Assembly (NCBI RefSeq): GCF_019399895.1
Contig: NC_091881.1
Location: 374,501 to 438,500 of the forward strand
DNA length: 64,000 nucleotides
Source of the DNA: Cardiocondyla obscurior
Taxonomy: Eukaryota > Arthropoda > Insecta > Hymenoptera > Formicidae
Direction of reading: 5' to 3'
The position numbers and the translations under genes were made by a program. The notes beneath the pieces were generated by a model, which did no database searches, was not told the origin of the DNA, and worked only from the letters and a program-made list of their open reading frames with translations. The first letter of the stretch is position 1, and each line of letters starts with the position of its first letter. Shown here in pieces: positions 12,117 through 23,426 of this stretch.

Positions 12117-14463
12117 TAGCAAAAAGTTTTATCGCCTTAACAATAACGTCTCGTTAAATACCTAGCGAGTAAAATATATTTGAAATTTTAATTATCAGCG
12201 AAATTGTTTTGCCGAAATGAGATTTAATTTATCAAGATCGCTGGTACAGTCAGCAAATGGTTGTACCGAGTACTAGGTGATCGATCGATATTGTTCGAGA
12301 CAAGACTATAACCGAGGGAGGGCCCTTCTGTGTTCTTTTCAACGTCACGAAGTGCCTTGTCGCTCTGACGCCTGTCTTCTCGCGATTGCACTTTATTCGG
12401 GTCGATGCTTTTGAGAAAGGGACGGCAAGAAGACGAGGGTCTGTGCTCTGGAACCGGACGCAAAATCACGCTATCAGAAAAACCGACACGAAGCTTTCTT
12501 CCGCTTTATCTTCTGCAATCTCCCTTCGAGAAATAATCGAATAAATTAAGATAATGGTTTTATGCTATTTTTATATTTCTGCAATGCACGCGTTTCTCGT
12601 TATTATCATCAGGAAGAGCTCGCTGTTTCAATACGAATTTCTCACTAAGTGCCAATTTGTTAAATGACGCGAGTAACACGAGCGAGTTTCTTCCTGGAGA
12701 AGTAATTTGCGATAGATAGCAATTGCGAGATATCTCATTTTAAATTTGTGAAAAATTTCCGAGCAGCAGAAGCAAAATTTTGCATTAAAAAATAAAAAAA
12801 TTATATGAGCATGGCACACGTAAGCAATAATTAAGTAACGCAAGAAAAAAAAAATATATTTTGAGTATTATTAAGATAATGTGAAGTATCGTCAATGACC
12901 GATAAAATTTTGATTATAAAAACAAAGGTCCTTAAACGGCTGGTTAGATAACGCGAATTTAAAAAGTGAGTTGGTGAAACCGGTCCTAAATCGATAAGAA
13001 TGACGCACGTTATTTCGTTATATTTAAAGTGTTATACCAGAATTCTTTAAAATGAAACAATGTTGACGGAAAATATCCGATTAAAATTGAAATTGATCCA
13101 TTGCGATTAGATTAGTGTGGCAAATATACACATTAATTATCCGAAGGCGTTCTAAAAATGCGTATTCGAGCAAGGTGAAGACATGCGTGGCACAGAATAT
13201 GTTACACACTCGAGCGGTTTTTCGCCGGCGAGCGGAATGAGGGAGCACAGTCAACAATTCTCTCATGGCACTTGATTCTCTGTCTGTTGAGTGGGGATTC
13301 TACTATAAGAAGATAAAATAACAGTATACCGAGTCAGTTTACGGTCGGGCCTTCGTACACGCGGATTAGCTGCGAGAAGTATTCCTCTTGTCCGTGTCCA
13401 GTTTCAAAAGCTACCCCCCGTTGCGGCAAACTGCAAAATTTTGCAAAGGAAGAGACACCAAAGAGGTAGGGTACGCATATTTAAATTTGGCTCGTCAATC
13501 ATGCCGGGCACGGAAAGCCGCCTAAGAAAATCTGACACTTGTTGCTAACCTCGGGGTCTTTCCGTCCTTTACCTGGTGTTTTATCGAAAAATGCAATAGA
13601 ACAAAAGTTCGCGATTTATCTTGCAGGCGACCGTATTTCTGGAAAGTAATTTAACGTGTTTAGCTGTACAATTTTTTTTTTTTTTTTAGAGAAAAACTTT
13701 CGAAGACTGCAACTTTTAGAATTTTGGTATCTTTTCAATTTTGCATCTTACGGTCGTAACCGGTAAGATCTTTGTCTCAGAGTAAAGTTTGTAATTAAGG
13801 AGAAGTCTTGAAAAGCAAAGTCTTATTTATAAAATTTCGTGGACAAAGTGACTCAAAACGTACATTGATAAATGTAAATTTTCTGACTTTACCAAGCTGG
13901 AATACAGGTGTGTGCCTGTTTATTTCGCTTATGTAACAATCACTGATTAGCAACATTCAGTAATATATGTGTTGATAATTCCTGAGTGAATAAATTGGCA
14001 ATTTTCAATTATTTCTTCGCACAACACTATATTAAGTTCGGTATTACAGAGGAAACAGGAAACAGCAATTACGTGGCACAATTTTCATGACTAGTATTGT
14101 CACATTGGATCGTCTAATCAAGATATATTAAATCTTATTTCGGTTTACGAAGCAAACAAATGCTATTTCTAAAGCAAGAAATACTGTCTTACGATCAATA
14201 AAAATTAATCTCATTAATATAAATTAAAAGAATTCTTTTTGTACATAACATAGACACAATTTCGTATTTCATCAGTTACGAACTTTTATAATAATCGACC
14301 GATTATAAGACCTCTCCTTAAACTAATTAAAATCGATTATTATTGCAATAGCAATTTAATCGATCAAATTATACCGCGGAAATGTTTAAAGTATAATTCT
14401 GTTGCGTCAAATACCGTCGCCGGCAGCATTTATCTCTTATTTTTTTATTCAAACAAACAACAC

Positions 14464-14493
14464 GTTCAAGGATTACATTTGTTCAAGGATAAC
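14464..14493 (+). repeat. Short direct repeat before the PHGDH start
   Basis: GTTCAAGGATTACATTT is followed at once by GTTCAAGGATAAC, a near-perfect tandem duplication ending just before the ATG at 14494. It lies in the presumed 5' UTR. A functional role is not evident; it may be simple slippage. Confidence 0.55.
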
Positions 14494-17400
14494 ATGTCGA
14501 TCAACTTCAGAAGTGTTCTTATAAGCGATCCCGTGGACGAGTCCTGTGGTGCGTTACTCGTCGAGCATGGCATTCCAGTTACCACGAAATATAAACTAGC
14601 GAAGGATGAGTTAATCAACGAGCTCCAAGTGAGTGAATTTAGTACCTTGAAACTGCATAAAGTAATTTCCTGAACTTTATTGAACCGAAACGAATCGTGA
14701 TGAGAGTTCATCTCACAAAGTTTATGAGCTCCGCTCGATATCCAACATCGATGACTGGTTGTAAAAACGGGGCGATCTTTATGAAAAGAGAACGTAATTT
14801 AAAGTCTAAAACTTGGAAAGGTATTCACTTAAAAAGCTACCTCGATCTCTTCCCCGCTCTCGAAATTCCATGATGCCCGGTCGTTTAAATTCTTAGACTA
14901 TTCTAATTTTAATCACGAAATAACATTGATTGCTCCCAATCGAAAATATCGGACTTTTTATAACGCTTAATTTTTTTTATCTAGACCTTCTAAACTTATA
15001 AATGTAATTTTAGGTCCGATTTATTTTAAAGACAGCACTGATCAGCTGCGGTCGTTGCTTTCATGAATTAAAATGTTTTTTTTTATTTAAATAATTGCTT
15101 CATTAAATCAAGAGAAGTTATGGTGCTCTATTTCTATTCGTTTATCAGCGAATAATTTTATCTTTCAAGATTAGCTTCGAGATGAAATGATAGGCGAGAA
15201 ATTTCAACTATAACCGACGAGAAAAACAATTATACCTTTCATTTCATTGTCAAACCATCGATTTATAAAATATATTCACATTTGGGAATAAAATATTATT
15301 TAATGACGATTTAATCGTCAAAAAAATTTGTCTTTTGTCATAAATGTTATTCAGGATTTAAATTTCGCGATCATCGAGATTTGAATTTTAGATTAATCTA
15401 TCTGAACTAAAAATAATCACATGGAGAATATTTTCCTTCTCTTAAATCGAATAAATTTCGCTCTGTGACTCGAGTGACCAATCTATCTTAAGACAGGACA
15501 TTCTCAACCTAATGCTGCCGTTTTGTACGGACGTAATATATGTATATGAGCCGCGTCTTTTTTTTTTCTCTCCTGCCAGTTTCTCTCCGTCCTCATTCGT
15601 TTTTTTTTCTTTTTTTTCCCCTTTTCTTAATTGCTCGCAATTGAGCCGGCGATCCGGTTATATCCAGTTGACTCGACTGGCGCGATACCAGTTATCCGCA
15701 ACGGGTCGTTGTACCACCGGTTTTTTTTTGCATGTGCACCACACATGGGCGCTCGTACAAGGAGATTTGCTTTATCCCCTCGCCATTCGCATTTCTCAAT
15801 AGATCTATTAGATTTCCGCGGGCAATTTCTACGCTCAATTTCTTCTCTCTACTTCACGTCGGAGCCTGGCCCTCCTACCCTATTTTATTTCACAGAAAAA
15901 TCCAAGTGTAAAATAAGAAGCATCCCCGCGTCGCATCTGTCTCGTGACTCATTCGTCGTAACCGTAAGCTGAGGTATAAAGATAAGAAGAAATTGTAACG
16001 CAGCTAAGAACTCCGGTTGGATAACGCGAGTCGAAATTGGAGATTTTTTGGATCTCTCACGTGAAATGTGAATGGAGGAGAAGATTTGAAGTTAAAAAGC
16101 AAATAGATAAGTAGAAAAACGAGGAAAATTTTTTCAAAGTTTGCTCGTCACTTATCACATTCCGAAAGAGAGCAAACATTTCGTATGAAACACGAGTCGA
16201 TTGAAGGAAACTAGCGGGGACTTTAATTATTTTATTTTTTTTTAGCCGTTGAACTTTTAATTGAATAATATTACACTTATTAAAACTTTTTTCCGTCATT
16301 TATACTTTTTCTTTTTGCACATTCGATTATTTTTCTCGCAAAAGGACAAATATGAGATTGACGTAAAAAGTATCTCTTTCATGTTGAAAGTATTAATCAG
16401 TGCGTGAAGTATTTTTTAAACGTGTTTTACGCGTGTTACATAATTTTATTTCGATACTTTGTTTTCGCGTAGTTTACGAGTTTTGTACCATTAGAAAGAA
16501 ACATGAATAAAATAACTTAAACAGGCGCCCATGCCCCTACACGTTATCCTTATCGCGCAATTTTTACGTGAATAATTATACCGAAGCTGATTAGACATGA
16601 ATAAATTTCTCGTCACTTTGAGCAAGTTCAGTAACCAGTTTGCGCAAGTTCACAAAGCAGTAGTGTCTATAAGCAATCAGCTGAATCATATTTCCTAATC
16701 GTGCGGCTAAAGATAATTTGTTATTTTTCTTCTCAAGTACAGATTCGTTAAACTGAGATACGATTTACCTAAAAAATAAAAGTAAGAAAAGAATCAGAAG
16801 GTTTATTAATTTACGTTGTAATTTTTAACTGTTCTGGTGAATAAACGAAAGCATTAGTAATCGCATATATTTCTCTTTTGTTCCGCAGAATCATGATGCT
16901 CTTATTGTCCGTTCCGAAACTAAAGTTACAGCGGATATTTTTGCCGCTTGCCCAAATCTCCGCGTGGTTGGAAGAGCAGGTACCGGTGTTGATAATATAG
17001 ACCTTCAAGCTGCCACACGTAAAGGAGCACTCGTATTAAAGTACGTATAATATATGTATACGTAGTCTGAAACTTCAATCTTCCCCGTAATACAGATAAA
17101 CAAGTATCTAATCCACGATTACAACTATTGCAGTACTCCTGGAGGTAATAGCATCAGCGCCTGCGAGCTAACATGTGCTTTGATCTCAACCCTCGCGCGC
17201 AACGTGGCGCAAGCTTCGCAATCGCTGAAGGAAGGTCGATGGGACCGCAAATTGTATTCCGGATACGAGCTGTCCGGCAAAACCCTCGCGATTCTCGGAA
17301 TGGGTCGCATAGGCCGCGAAGTAGCTCATAGAATGCAGAGCTTCGGCATGAACATCATCGCCTTTGACCCGATCCTAAAGGCCGAGACCGCTGCCGAGCT

Positions 17401-19050
17401 CGGCATCAGAAAATTAAATCTGGAAGAGATATGGCCAATCGCCGACTACATCACCGTTCACACACCGCTTATACCTCAAACGAGAAGTACGAATTGTTCG
17501 ATGCGAATCTATTAATTTTATGCAAAAGAGTTTGTCGAAGTAAAAGAGGAAATTGTAGTTTGGAATTTTCAAGCTAAATAGAAGTAACAGTTTCGACATA
17601 CTTTTTTCATCCGATAAGTTCCTCAGAATTTTTTCATTTCCTTTTCAAAAGGTTCAGAAACTTTATTTCGAAGAAAAATTAAGTAACATAATATTTTCGT
17701 CATATTTGTATAAGGAATATATGTTTAATCGTGCATTGTTTGTAGATTTGATTAATGCAACGACCCTAGCAAAATGCAAGAAAGGAGTATACATCGTTAA
17801 TGTCGCTCGTGGTGGTATTGTTGACGAAGAAGCGCTCTTAAATTCATTAAAATCCGGTCATTGTGGAGGAGCAGCTTTAGACGTTTTTGTGGAGGAACCG
17901 CCGAAGAATGCAATTACTTTAGAGCTCATTAAACATCCAAAAGTCGTTCCCACGCCTCATCTCGGTATGTATTGTTAAACAATTTATTCAATTTATAGGC
18001 CACTGCTGTCATTAAATTAAATTGATGACATTATTATAAAAATGAAGACATTATTTTGACCATCACTTAGATAATTATTAATCTTTCATTAAATAATTAA
18101 TAATTTTTAATAATTTTAAACTTAATCATGAAAACAATAGAGATAAAAATTTGTATTTGATTGTAGGTGCCAGCACAGCAGAAGCTCAGCAAAGAGTAGC
18201 AGTAGAAATTGCCCAGCAATTGCTGGCTCTATCCGGTAAATCTACGGAGTACGCTGTTACTGGTATCGTAAACGCTCCGGTCTTATCTGCAGCTATGACA
18301 AACGAGAACGAACCATGGATAGAATTGTCGAAGAAATTAGGTCGATTAGCTGGCCGTTTCCTCAAAGGCAAGACTCTGAACACAGTTATTCACAGCTTTA
18401 CCGTAGGGAACGGCATGGAGGACAAGCAGTTTATACACACGGCCGTTTTGGTCGGCGTATTAACTGGTCAGACGAAGAATGGTTTAAATCTGGTCAATGC
18501 ACCTACTTTAGCGCAAGAGATTGGAGTAGAACTGAAAGAGAGCCACGTTGAGGATGACAACAAAGCGGTTATCGTAAAAGTTGGAGAACATGTCATCAAA
18601 GGTAATCATAATGTGACATTAAGAATGAAATAAATTTTAATTTAAAAAGTCCCCTAGAATAAGAGCTGGAAATATTTCCACTCGAATAAAAATATTAGAT
18701 ATTAACAGTTTAATAAAATGTCCAATAAAATGTTATTAAAAAAATGTAGCCTCTTATGCAGTAACAACTAAATATTATGTTATTCATATCATTTTATATT
18801 TACAGGAACTGTGCGCGACAATCAATCGCTATTGCTCGCTTTGGACGATGCCGTCTTTGCCAACGGTATTGTACTCAGGGATTATATTTGCCTATATCGC
18901 TCGAACCGAGTACAGGATCTCGCGAGCATTGTAAACGTTTTCTCGTCAAAGGGCATTAACATTCACAACTTGAACGCTAATGGCAGCTGGGTCATCATTC
19001 AAACCGATCAAGATGTCTCCATTCCAGTGAATAGGATCGAAAGCTTTTGA
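14494..19050 (+). CDS. PHGDH: D-3-phosphoglycerate dehydrogenase
   Basis: This enzyme oxidises 3-phosphoglycerate to 3-phosphohydroxypyruvate with NAD+, the first step of serine synthesis from glycolysis, in the cytosol. Six exons join in frame: 14494-14628, 16889-17040, 17134-17486, 17746-17964, 18167-18601 and 18806-19050, all GT-AG, giving 512 aa. Visible landmarks are the substrate-loop GRAGTGVDNID; the Rossmann motif GMGRIG at residues 151-156 with Asp174 after the next strand for NAD+ ribose; and the catalytic set Arg235 (NVARGG), Glu264 (VEEPP) and His285 (PHLG). A C-terminal regulatory part ends with an ACT-like fold (ASIVNVFSSKGINIHNLNA). Length fits the animal type-1 enzyme. The start ATG follows a short direct repeat and no other upstream in-frame ATG is needed. 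Identity is secure. Confidence 0.97.
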
Positions 19051-19085
19051 AGAAATCTGCATGCTTCCATGAGAGACATACTGAC

Positions 19086-19091
19086 AATAAA
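19086..19091 (+). terminator. PHGDH polyadenylation signal
   Basis: A canonical AATAAA lies 35 nt after the PHGDH stop codon, followed downstream by T-rich sequence. It is the nearest candidate for 3'-end formation. Confidence 0.6.
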
Positions 19092-19242
19092 TGATCCTCG
19101 AGAAGGGAACATGCAGAGGTCCGAACTTTAAAAAATCCAGTATTGTCCAATTGTTATGCTGAGCTTTTTATACTACTGTAAAAATGTGCATTTTTTTTAA
19201 ATTAAAATAATATAGTTTATATCGATTTAATTATAATATATA

Positions 19243-19370
19243 CAGCCTTGGCCAAAAGTGTTTGCTGCCTAAGTAAAGCCTCAATAACTAAAAGTTACTT
19301 TAAATTTAATAAAAAATAATTTTTGTCACTGAGATTTTATTTAGGTGAAAAACACTTTCGGCTAAGGCTG
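19243..19370. mobile_element. 128-bp Tc1-like MITE, copy 3
   Basis: It has the same length and layout as the copy at 7951. The left end is CAGCCTTGGCCAAAAGTG and the right end is TTTCGGCTAAGGCTG. TA precedes it; the right duplication is mutated (AATA). It inserted just downstream of the PHGDH 3' end. Its interior is in the opposite orientation to copy 1, as expected for a near-palindromic element. Confidence 0.85.
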
Positions 19371-22349
19371 AATATTATTTAATTAATATATTTTTATTAT
19401 GTATATTTAAAAGAGATATTTTATTAAAGATTTCAAAAAATTATAAATGTCCAGTAGAAACGTATTAAATTTAATTTTTAGTAAAACAGATTCTAAACGT
19501 TTGAATAATTTTATGAGATACACATTTTATCTTATGTTTTATATTAAAATTTAATTAATTCTTTGATAAATATATTTCTCTCGTCGTTTATTAAAATTTT
19601 TTTTTGTTTTTTTTTTTAATAGTTAAATCAAGTTATGATTAAAATTGAAGTTTACATCTTCAACAGTAATGTATTTTATTAATTATTTTCTATCGTAGTA
19701 TCAAACTTTATATTCGTTACTTCCTCGAAATAGTGGCCTTAATTAAAGCGTTCCTTTGTTAACGAATAAATTAAAGCAAACTTTGTTCGACAAGTAAGTG
19801 GATATTCTAGTTTCCTGAGTACATAAATGACTTTGTTACGAACAGGACTCCTTCGTTTTCAATGGAATCCACTTAAAAGATCGATTTAAACATGCATGAC
19901 ATCGGATTACCACGCAACAAAATCCAATTAAACGTGAATTAAAATCGATATTGAATAGTGTTCAAATTACACGAAAGCATGAAGCTCGATTATGAAAGTC
20001 AAATAAATACAATTCATGGTACGCCAAAAGCAATTGATTAAAGAACTCGTTAATAGTATATATGTATATAAATCGTATGCGTAATTTCTGCACATCCATT
20101 AAAAATTAAAGTGAAAACTTACTACAAAAAAATTTTTTAGACCTGTCTCAAATAGAACGTCATAGCAAAAGAGAACGAAATTACAATTTGATAATGAACT
20201 TTACGCATAGGGATAATCAATTATTTAGCAACTGTAATATTTAAATTTTAATACTTTTGAATCTAATTTCACTGAATAATATTCATTTTACTCTGCTTTA
20301 AACCGCATACGTGCGGAGTGCAGCGATGCGGTTAATTATTCATAAAAGTTTGATCGTTAATCTTTTAAACTTTTCTTCAACGAAAGATGCAACTTTCTCA
20401 CTTTATCGCTTTGTATTAAAATTGAATTGTTGAGCCGACTTGATAATATTGTAATTATTACACTCTATTGATATGTAATAGCCATTATAAACGTTATAAT
20501 CCAGCGAGGATAAAGTTTGGTTTAAATTTTTCTTTACGGCAAAAAAAAAAAAGGACTTTTATACGCTAACAAGGTCTGAAACGTGTAGCGTAATATAACG
20601 ATTCTCCTAGCCACAAAGTCGCAATAAATATTCATCGACAAGCCAATAGCCATTAATTGGTATAGCACCCCGTTAAATCGAGAAAAAAAAATACGCGAGG
20701 ATCCTTGCATTTATAAAGACAGTTTTTATCAGCGAAAAGATTTAAACAATGTGCATTATATTCCGTATTTACGAACCTTTAATGTCAATTTTAATAAACG
20801 ACTTTTATTTAATCTATAAACGAAAAATAAGATTGATAATTTTCGAAGAGCGTTTTAAAAACTTTTTCTGAACTTCGTGAGCAATTGAAAAAGAATAAAT
20901 TATATTTTAAGTGCACTTTGTCAGTTTCCTTTTTTTTTTTTTTTTTTTTTTTAAGTCGCGAAATCAAGAATGGGAAAGTTCAAAGACGTCGACGAAAATA
21001 AACTGAATAAAACAGGTAGACCATTGAAAGACAAAAAGTCTAAAACTCTTTGTCACGTAATGCCAATAAATTTCAAAGTTGCAGAGTCAAAAAAACGCGG
21101 AACATTAATTCGCTACATTACTGGAGTTCACGTTGCATTACTGTGACGGAAAAGAAGCTATCCTAACGAGACTATAAACTATCGTATAAATTGCACGAGA
21201 AATTTTAAGCCGCATTTGTTTTAATTTTTAACACATAACATTATTCTCAATTTTAAATACGACGTAATTAAATTTATATAATTTTAAATTACAAACAAAT
21301 GTGCGATGTTCTATAATTCAGGCATGTACTTTCTATCTAAACTCTTTTATCTTACGATTACCAGCGTATTAACCAAATTATCAGTAAAATTAGAGGGTCC
21401 TACCTCACACTACTATTCGAATTTCACGCACGGACTTGTCTAAGCATTCCCCTTTAAATCCGTATAATATCAAGCGTGAATCGTCGCCTGTATGCTCGTA
21501 GACTGAGCGTACTTGGAAGTCGATTAATTTCCCTTGCGACATCAACTTGAGTCCTTATTTCTGATAGTCGGCTAATCGACTCTGTCTAACACGAGAATAT
21601 TGTCGACAGGTACATATTACGAAGCACCGTGTTGCTTTAAAGAATTAATTTTCAAACGCGCAACTTCAGCCCTTTCGCAAGCAAAGCGGACTTTTTAAAA
21701 AATAAATTTCTCGCTCGTCTTCCTTTGAGTAATTAATTTCGCCAACCTACGCTATTGATCCGTAGATTTTCGGAGACGTGACATCGCACTAATGTGACTC
21801 CAAATACACCAGATGAAACAAACATGAAATTTATCCACGGAGGATATCTCTCTCTCTCTTATTTTTTTTTTTTTTTTTTAAAGCTATTTTATAAATTAAA
21901 ATTTTGAATGTTTTGGCTTTTGAAGTTGTGAAAATTTACGCGTATCTCGATATAATTTTTGTATATTAACGTATTTCTCGTGAAAGAAACAGCTACGTTC
22001 TCTGATAGAAATCTTATAATCTCCGCGAATTGTCCAGCAAACTGACTAACGCAGACATTTCCGAACATCGGAAAGGTAGTAAGTACAATACACGGCGGTT
22101 ATACATAGCACAAAGCTCGTATATAGTTCTTGGGCGAAGTTACAACATCGCGTGACATTAACAGCGTAACTTATTGGAGACTGTCGAATCAGGCAACTCT
22201 CATTGCGAAGAACAATATTCCGAACTAATTGGATACGCTTACGGGCTCCAGAGAAAATTGAATCAAACGATATATATACGGGTATTGAAAATAACGAATT
22301 ATTAAAATATACCTTGGAAAAAAAAAGTACTTAACGCAAATGCCACGTA
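19371..22349. other. Intergenic, AT-rich, no gene seen
   Basis: No coding region or RNA gene was recognised. The stretch holds a 23-bp T run at 20930-20952, a second T run near 21861-21879 and an 8-bp-stem hairpin at 20301-20332. It separates the converging 3' ends of PHGDH (plus) and the trissin receptor (minus). Confidence 0.6.
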
Positions 22350-22571
22350 AAAGCTAGGATCGCAAAGTCGTCGAGAAGAGTTTTGACGAGATCTCTGACG
22401 ATGTCGCCGCCGTTCCCGCTTACTTATACGCCGTAGAAAAATTTTTTCAACCGGTGCCTCGGCCTCACCGTAAACATCGGTAAACGACTTATGCTCAACG
22501 ACGTCTCAGATATATTTCTAAAAGTGGAAGTTTAAACCAAAGAATAATTACGAAGTTACTCGTAATATCAA
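22350..22571 (+). repeat. 220-bp dispersed repeat, copy 2
   Basis: This is a direct repeat of 22801-23020 with few substitutions over about 220 bp, from AAGCTAGGATCGCAAAGTCG to AATATCAAA. Relative to the other copies it has a 3-bp GCC insertion in the GTCGCCGTTCCC block. No terminal inverted repeats were noticed and no protein is recognised. Confidence 0.85.
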
Positions 22572-22800
22572 ACGACAAATTACAACAATCTATACAAAAA
22601 TAGATAAATAAGTTAGTTGGCAAATTAAGTTAATAAGATTTTCTGCCTCCTCTCTTTGTACGCCTCCTCGATGAATAAAGTTTTATTGACGCAATTACGA
22701 TAACTGGAAAACTGTCGGCGATAACGCTTGAATGATGATAACCGCGAAAGCGTCGGTGCATCCTGATATAACCGAGGCAGAAGTTATAAACACCCACCCC

Positions 22801-23020
22801 AAAGTTAGGATCGCAAAGTCGTCGGGAAGAGTTTTGACGAGATCTCTGACAATGTCGCCGTTCCCGATAATTTGTACGCCGTAGCGAAATTTTTTCAACC
22901 GGTGTCTCGGTCTCACCGTGAACACCGATGAACGACTTATGCTCCACGACGTCTCAGATATATTTCTAAGAGTGGAAGTTTAAACCAAAGAATAATTACG
23001 AAGTTGCTCGCAATATCAAA
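22801..23020 (+). repeat. 220-bp dispersed repeat, copy 3
   Basis: Same orientation as copy 2 and separated from it by about 230 bp of unrelated sequence. The right part (TCAGATATATTTCTAA, GTGGAAGTTTAAACCAAAG) is shared by copies 2 and 3 and absent from the truncated copy at 11869. Read on the minus strand it keeps an open frame of about 76 codons, but the frame is not conserved across copies because of the 3-bp and 1-bp indels. Confidence 0.85.
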
Positions 23021-23194
23021 AAGGATTACGGTGCATTAAGCTTCATGAGCATTAACGAAGTTTAATTTTTCAGATACGTGTCTAAGTCCTTAATATAACT
23101 CCCTTAATCGCCTGGATACTTAATGATTAAACTGAAAAGTTGCGAAAGTCGATAGGAAAGTAATCACATCGCGGCATATTAAAAAAAAAAAATT

Positions 23195-23340
23195 ATAGGA
23201 CGACCGCGATCGACAACGAATAACGAAAAACAATGAATGCCTATCCGCGTAATAAAACATTAAACGCGTGGTCACCTGCACGGTCGTTTTACATCAAAAT
23301 TTGTTAATTAATATCAGTCTGAAATTTTAAAACTATAACA
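23195..23340 (-). repeat. Dispersed repeat, arm 2 (inverted copy of 9.2 kb)
   Basis: This is the reverse-complement partner of 9185-9340, about 14 kb away. The best-conserved part is 23195-23292. It sits right beside the 3' end of the trissin receptor gene, so it may be part of, or just beyond, that gene's 3' UTR. Confidence 0.75.
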
Positions 23341-23366
23341 TCGCAATTTGCGAATTGAAAATCAAT

Positions 23367-23372
23367 TTTATT
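23367..23372 (-). terminator. Trissin receptor polyadenylation signal
   Basis: Minus-strand AATAAA about 55 nt beyond the stop codon. A second AATAAA overlaps the stop codon itself (23426-23431), so two closely spaced signals are possible. Confidence 0.5.
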
Positions 23373-23426
23373 TCCCGCAAATCGAGAGTCGTAAAATTTG
23401 CTATTTAATTCCGTCGCACGAATAAT

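Larger units (their letters stand above)
6810..14493. other. Intergenic, repeat-containing
   Basis: This 7.7-kb stretch separates the CD-MPR-like gene from phosphoglycerate dehydrogenase. It holds two MITE copies, one copy of a 220-bp-type dispersed repeat and one arm of an inverted repeat pair, all listed separately. It also has a 26-bp A run at 8764-8789 and a CT-rich tract near 8995-9035. The remaining open frames, for example at 9398-9807 and 10323-10656, resemble no family I know and lack splice support. A possible ATTAAA polyadenylation signal for the upstream gene lies at 7084-7089. Confidence 0.6.
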
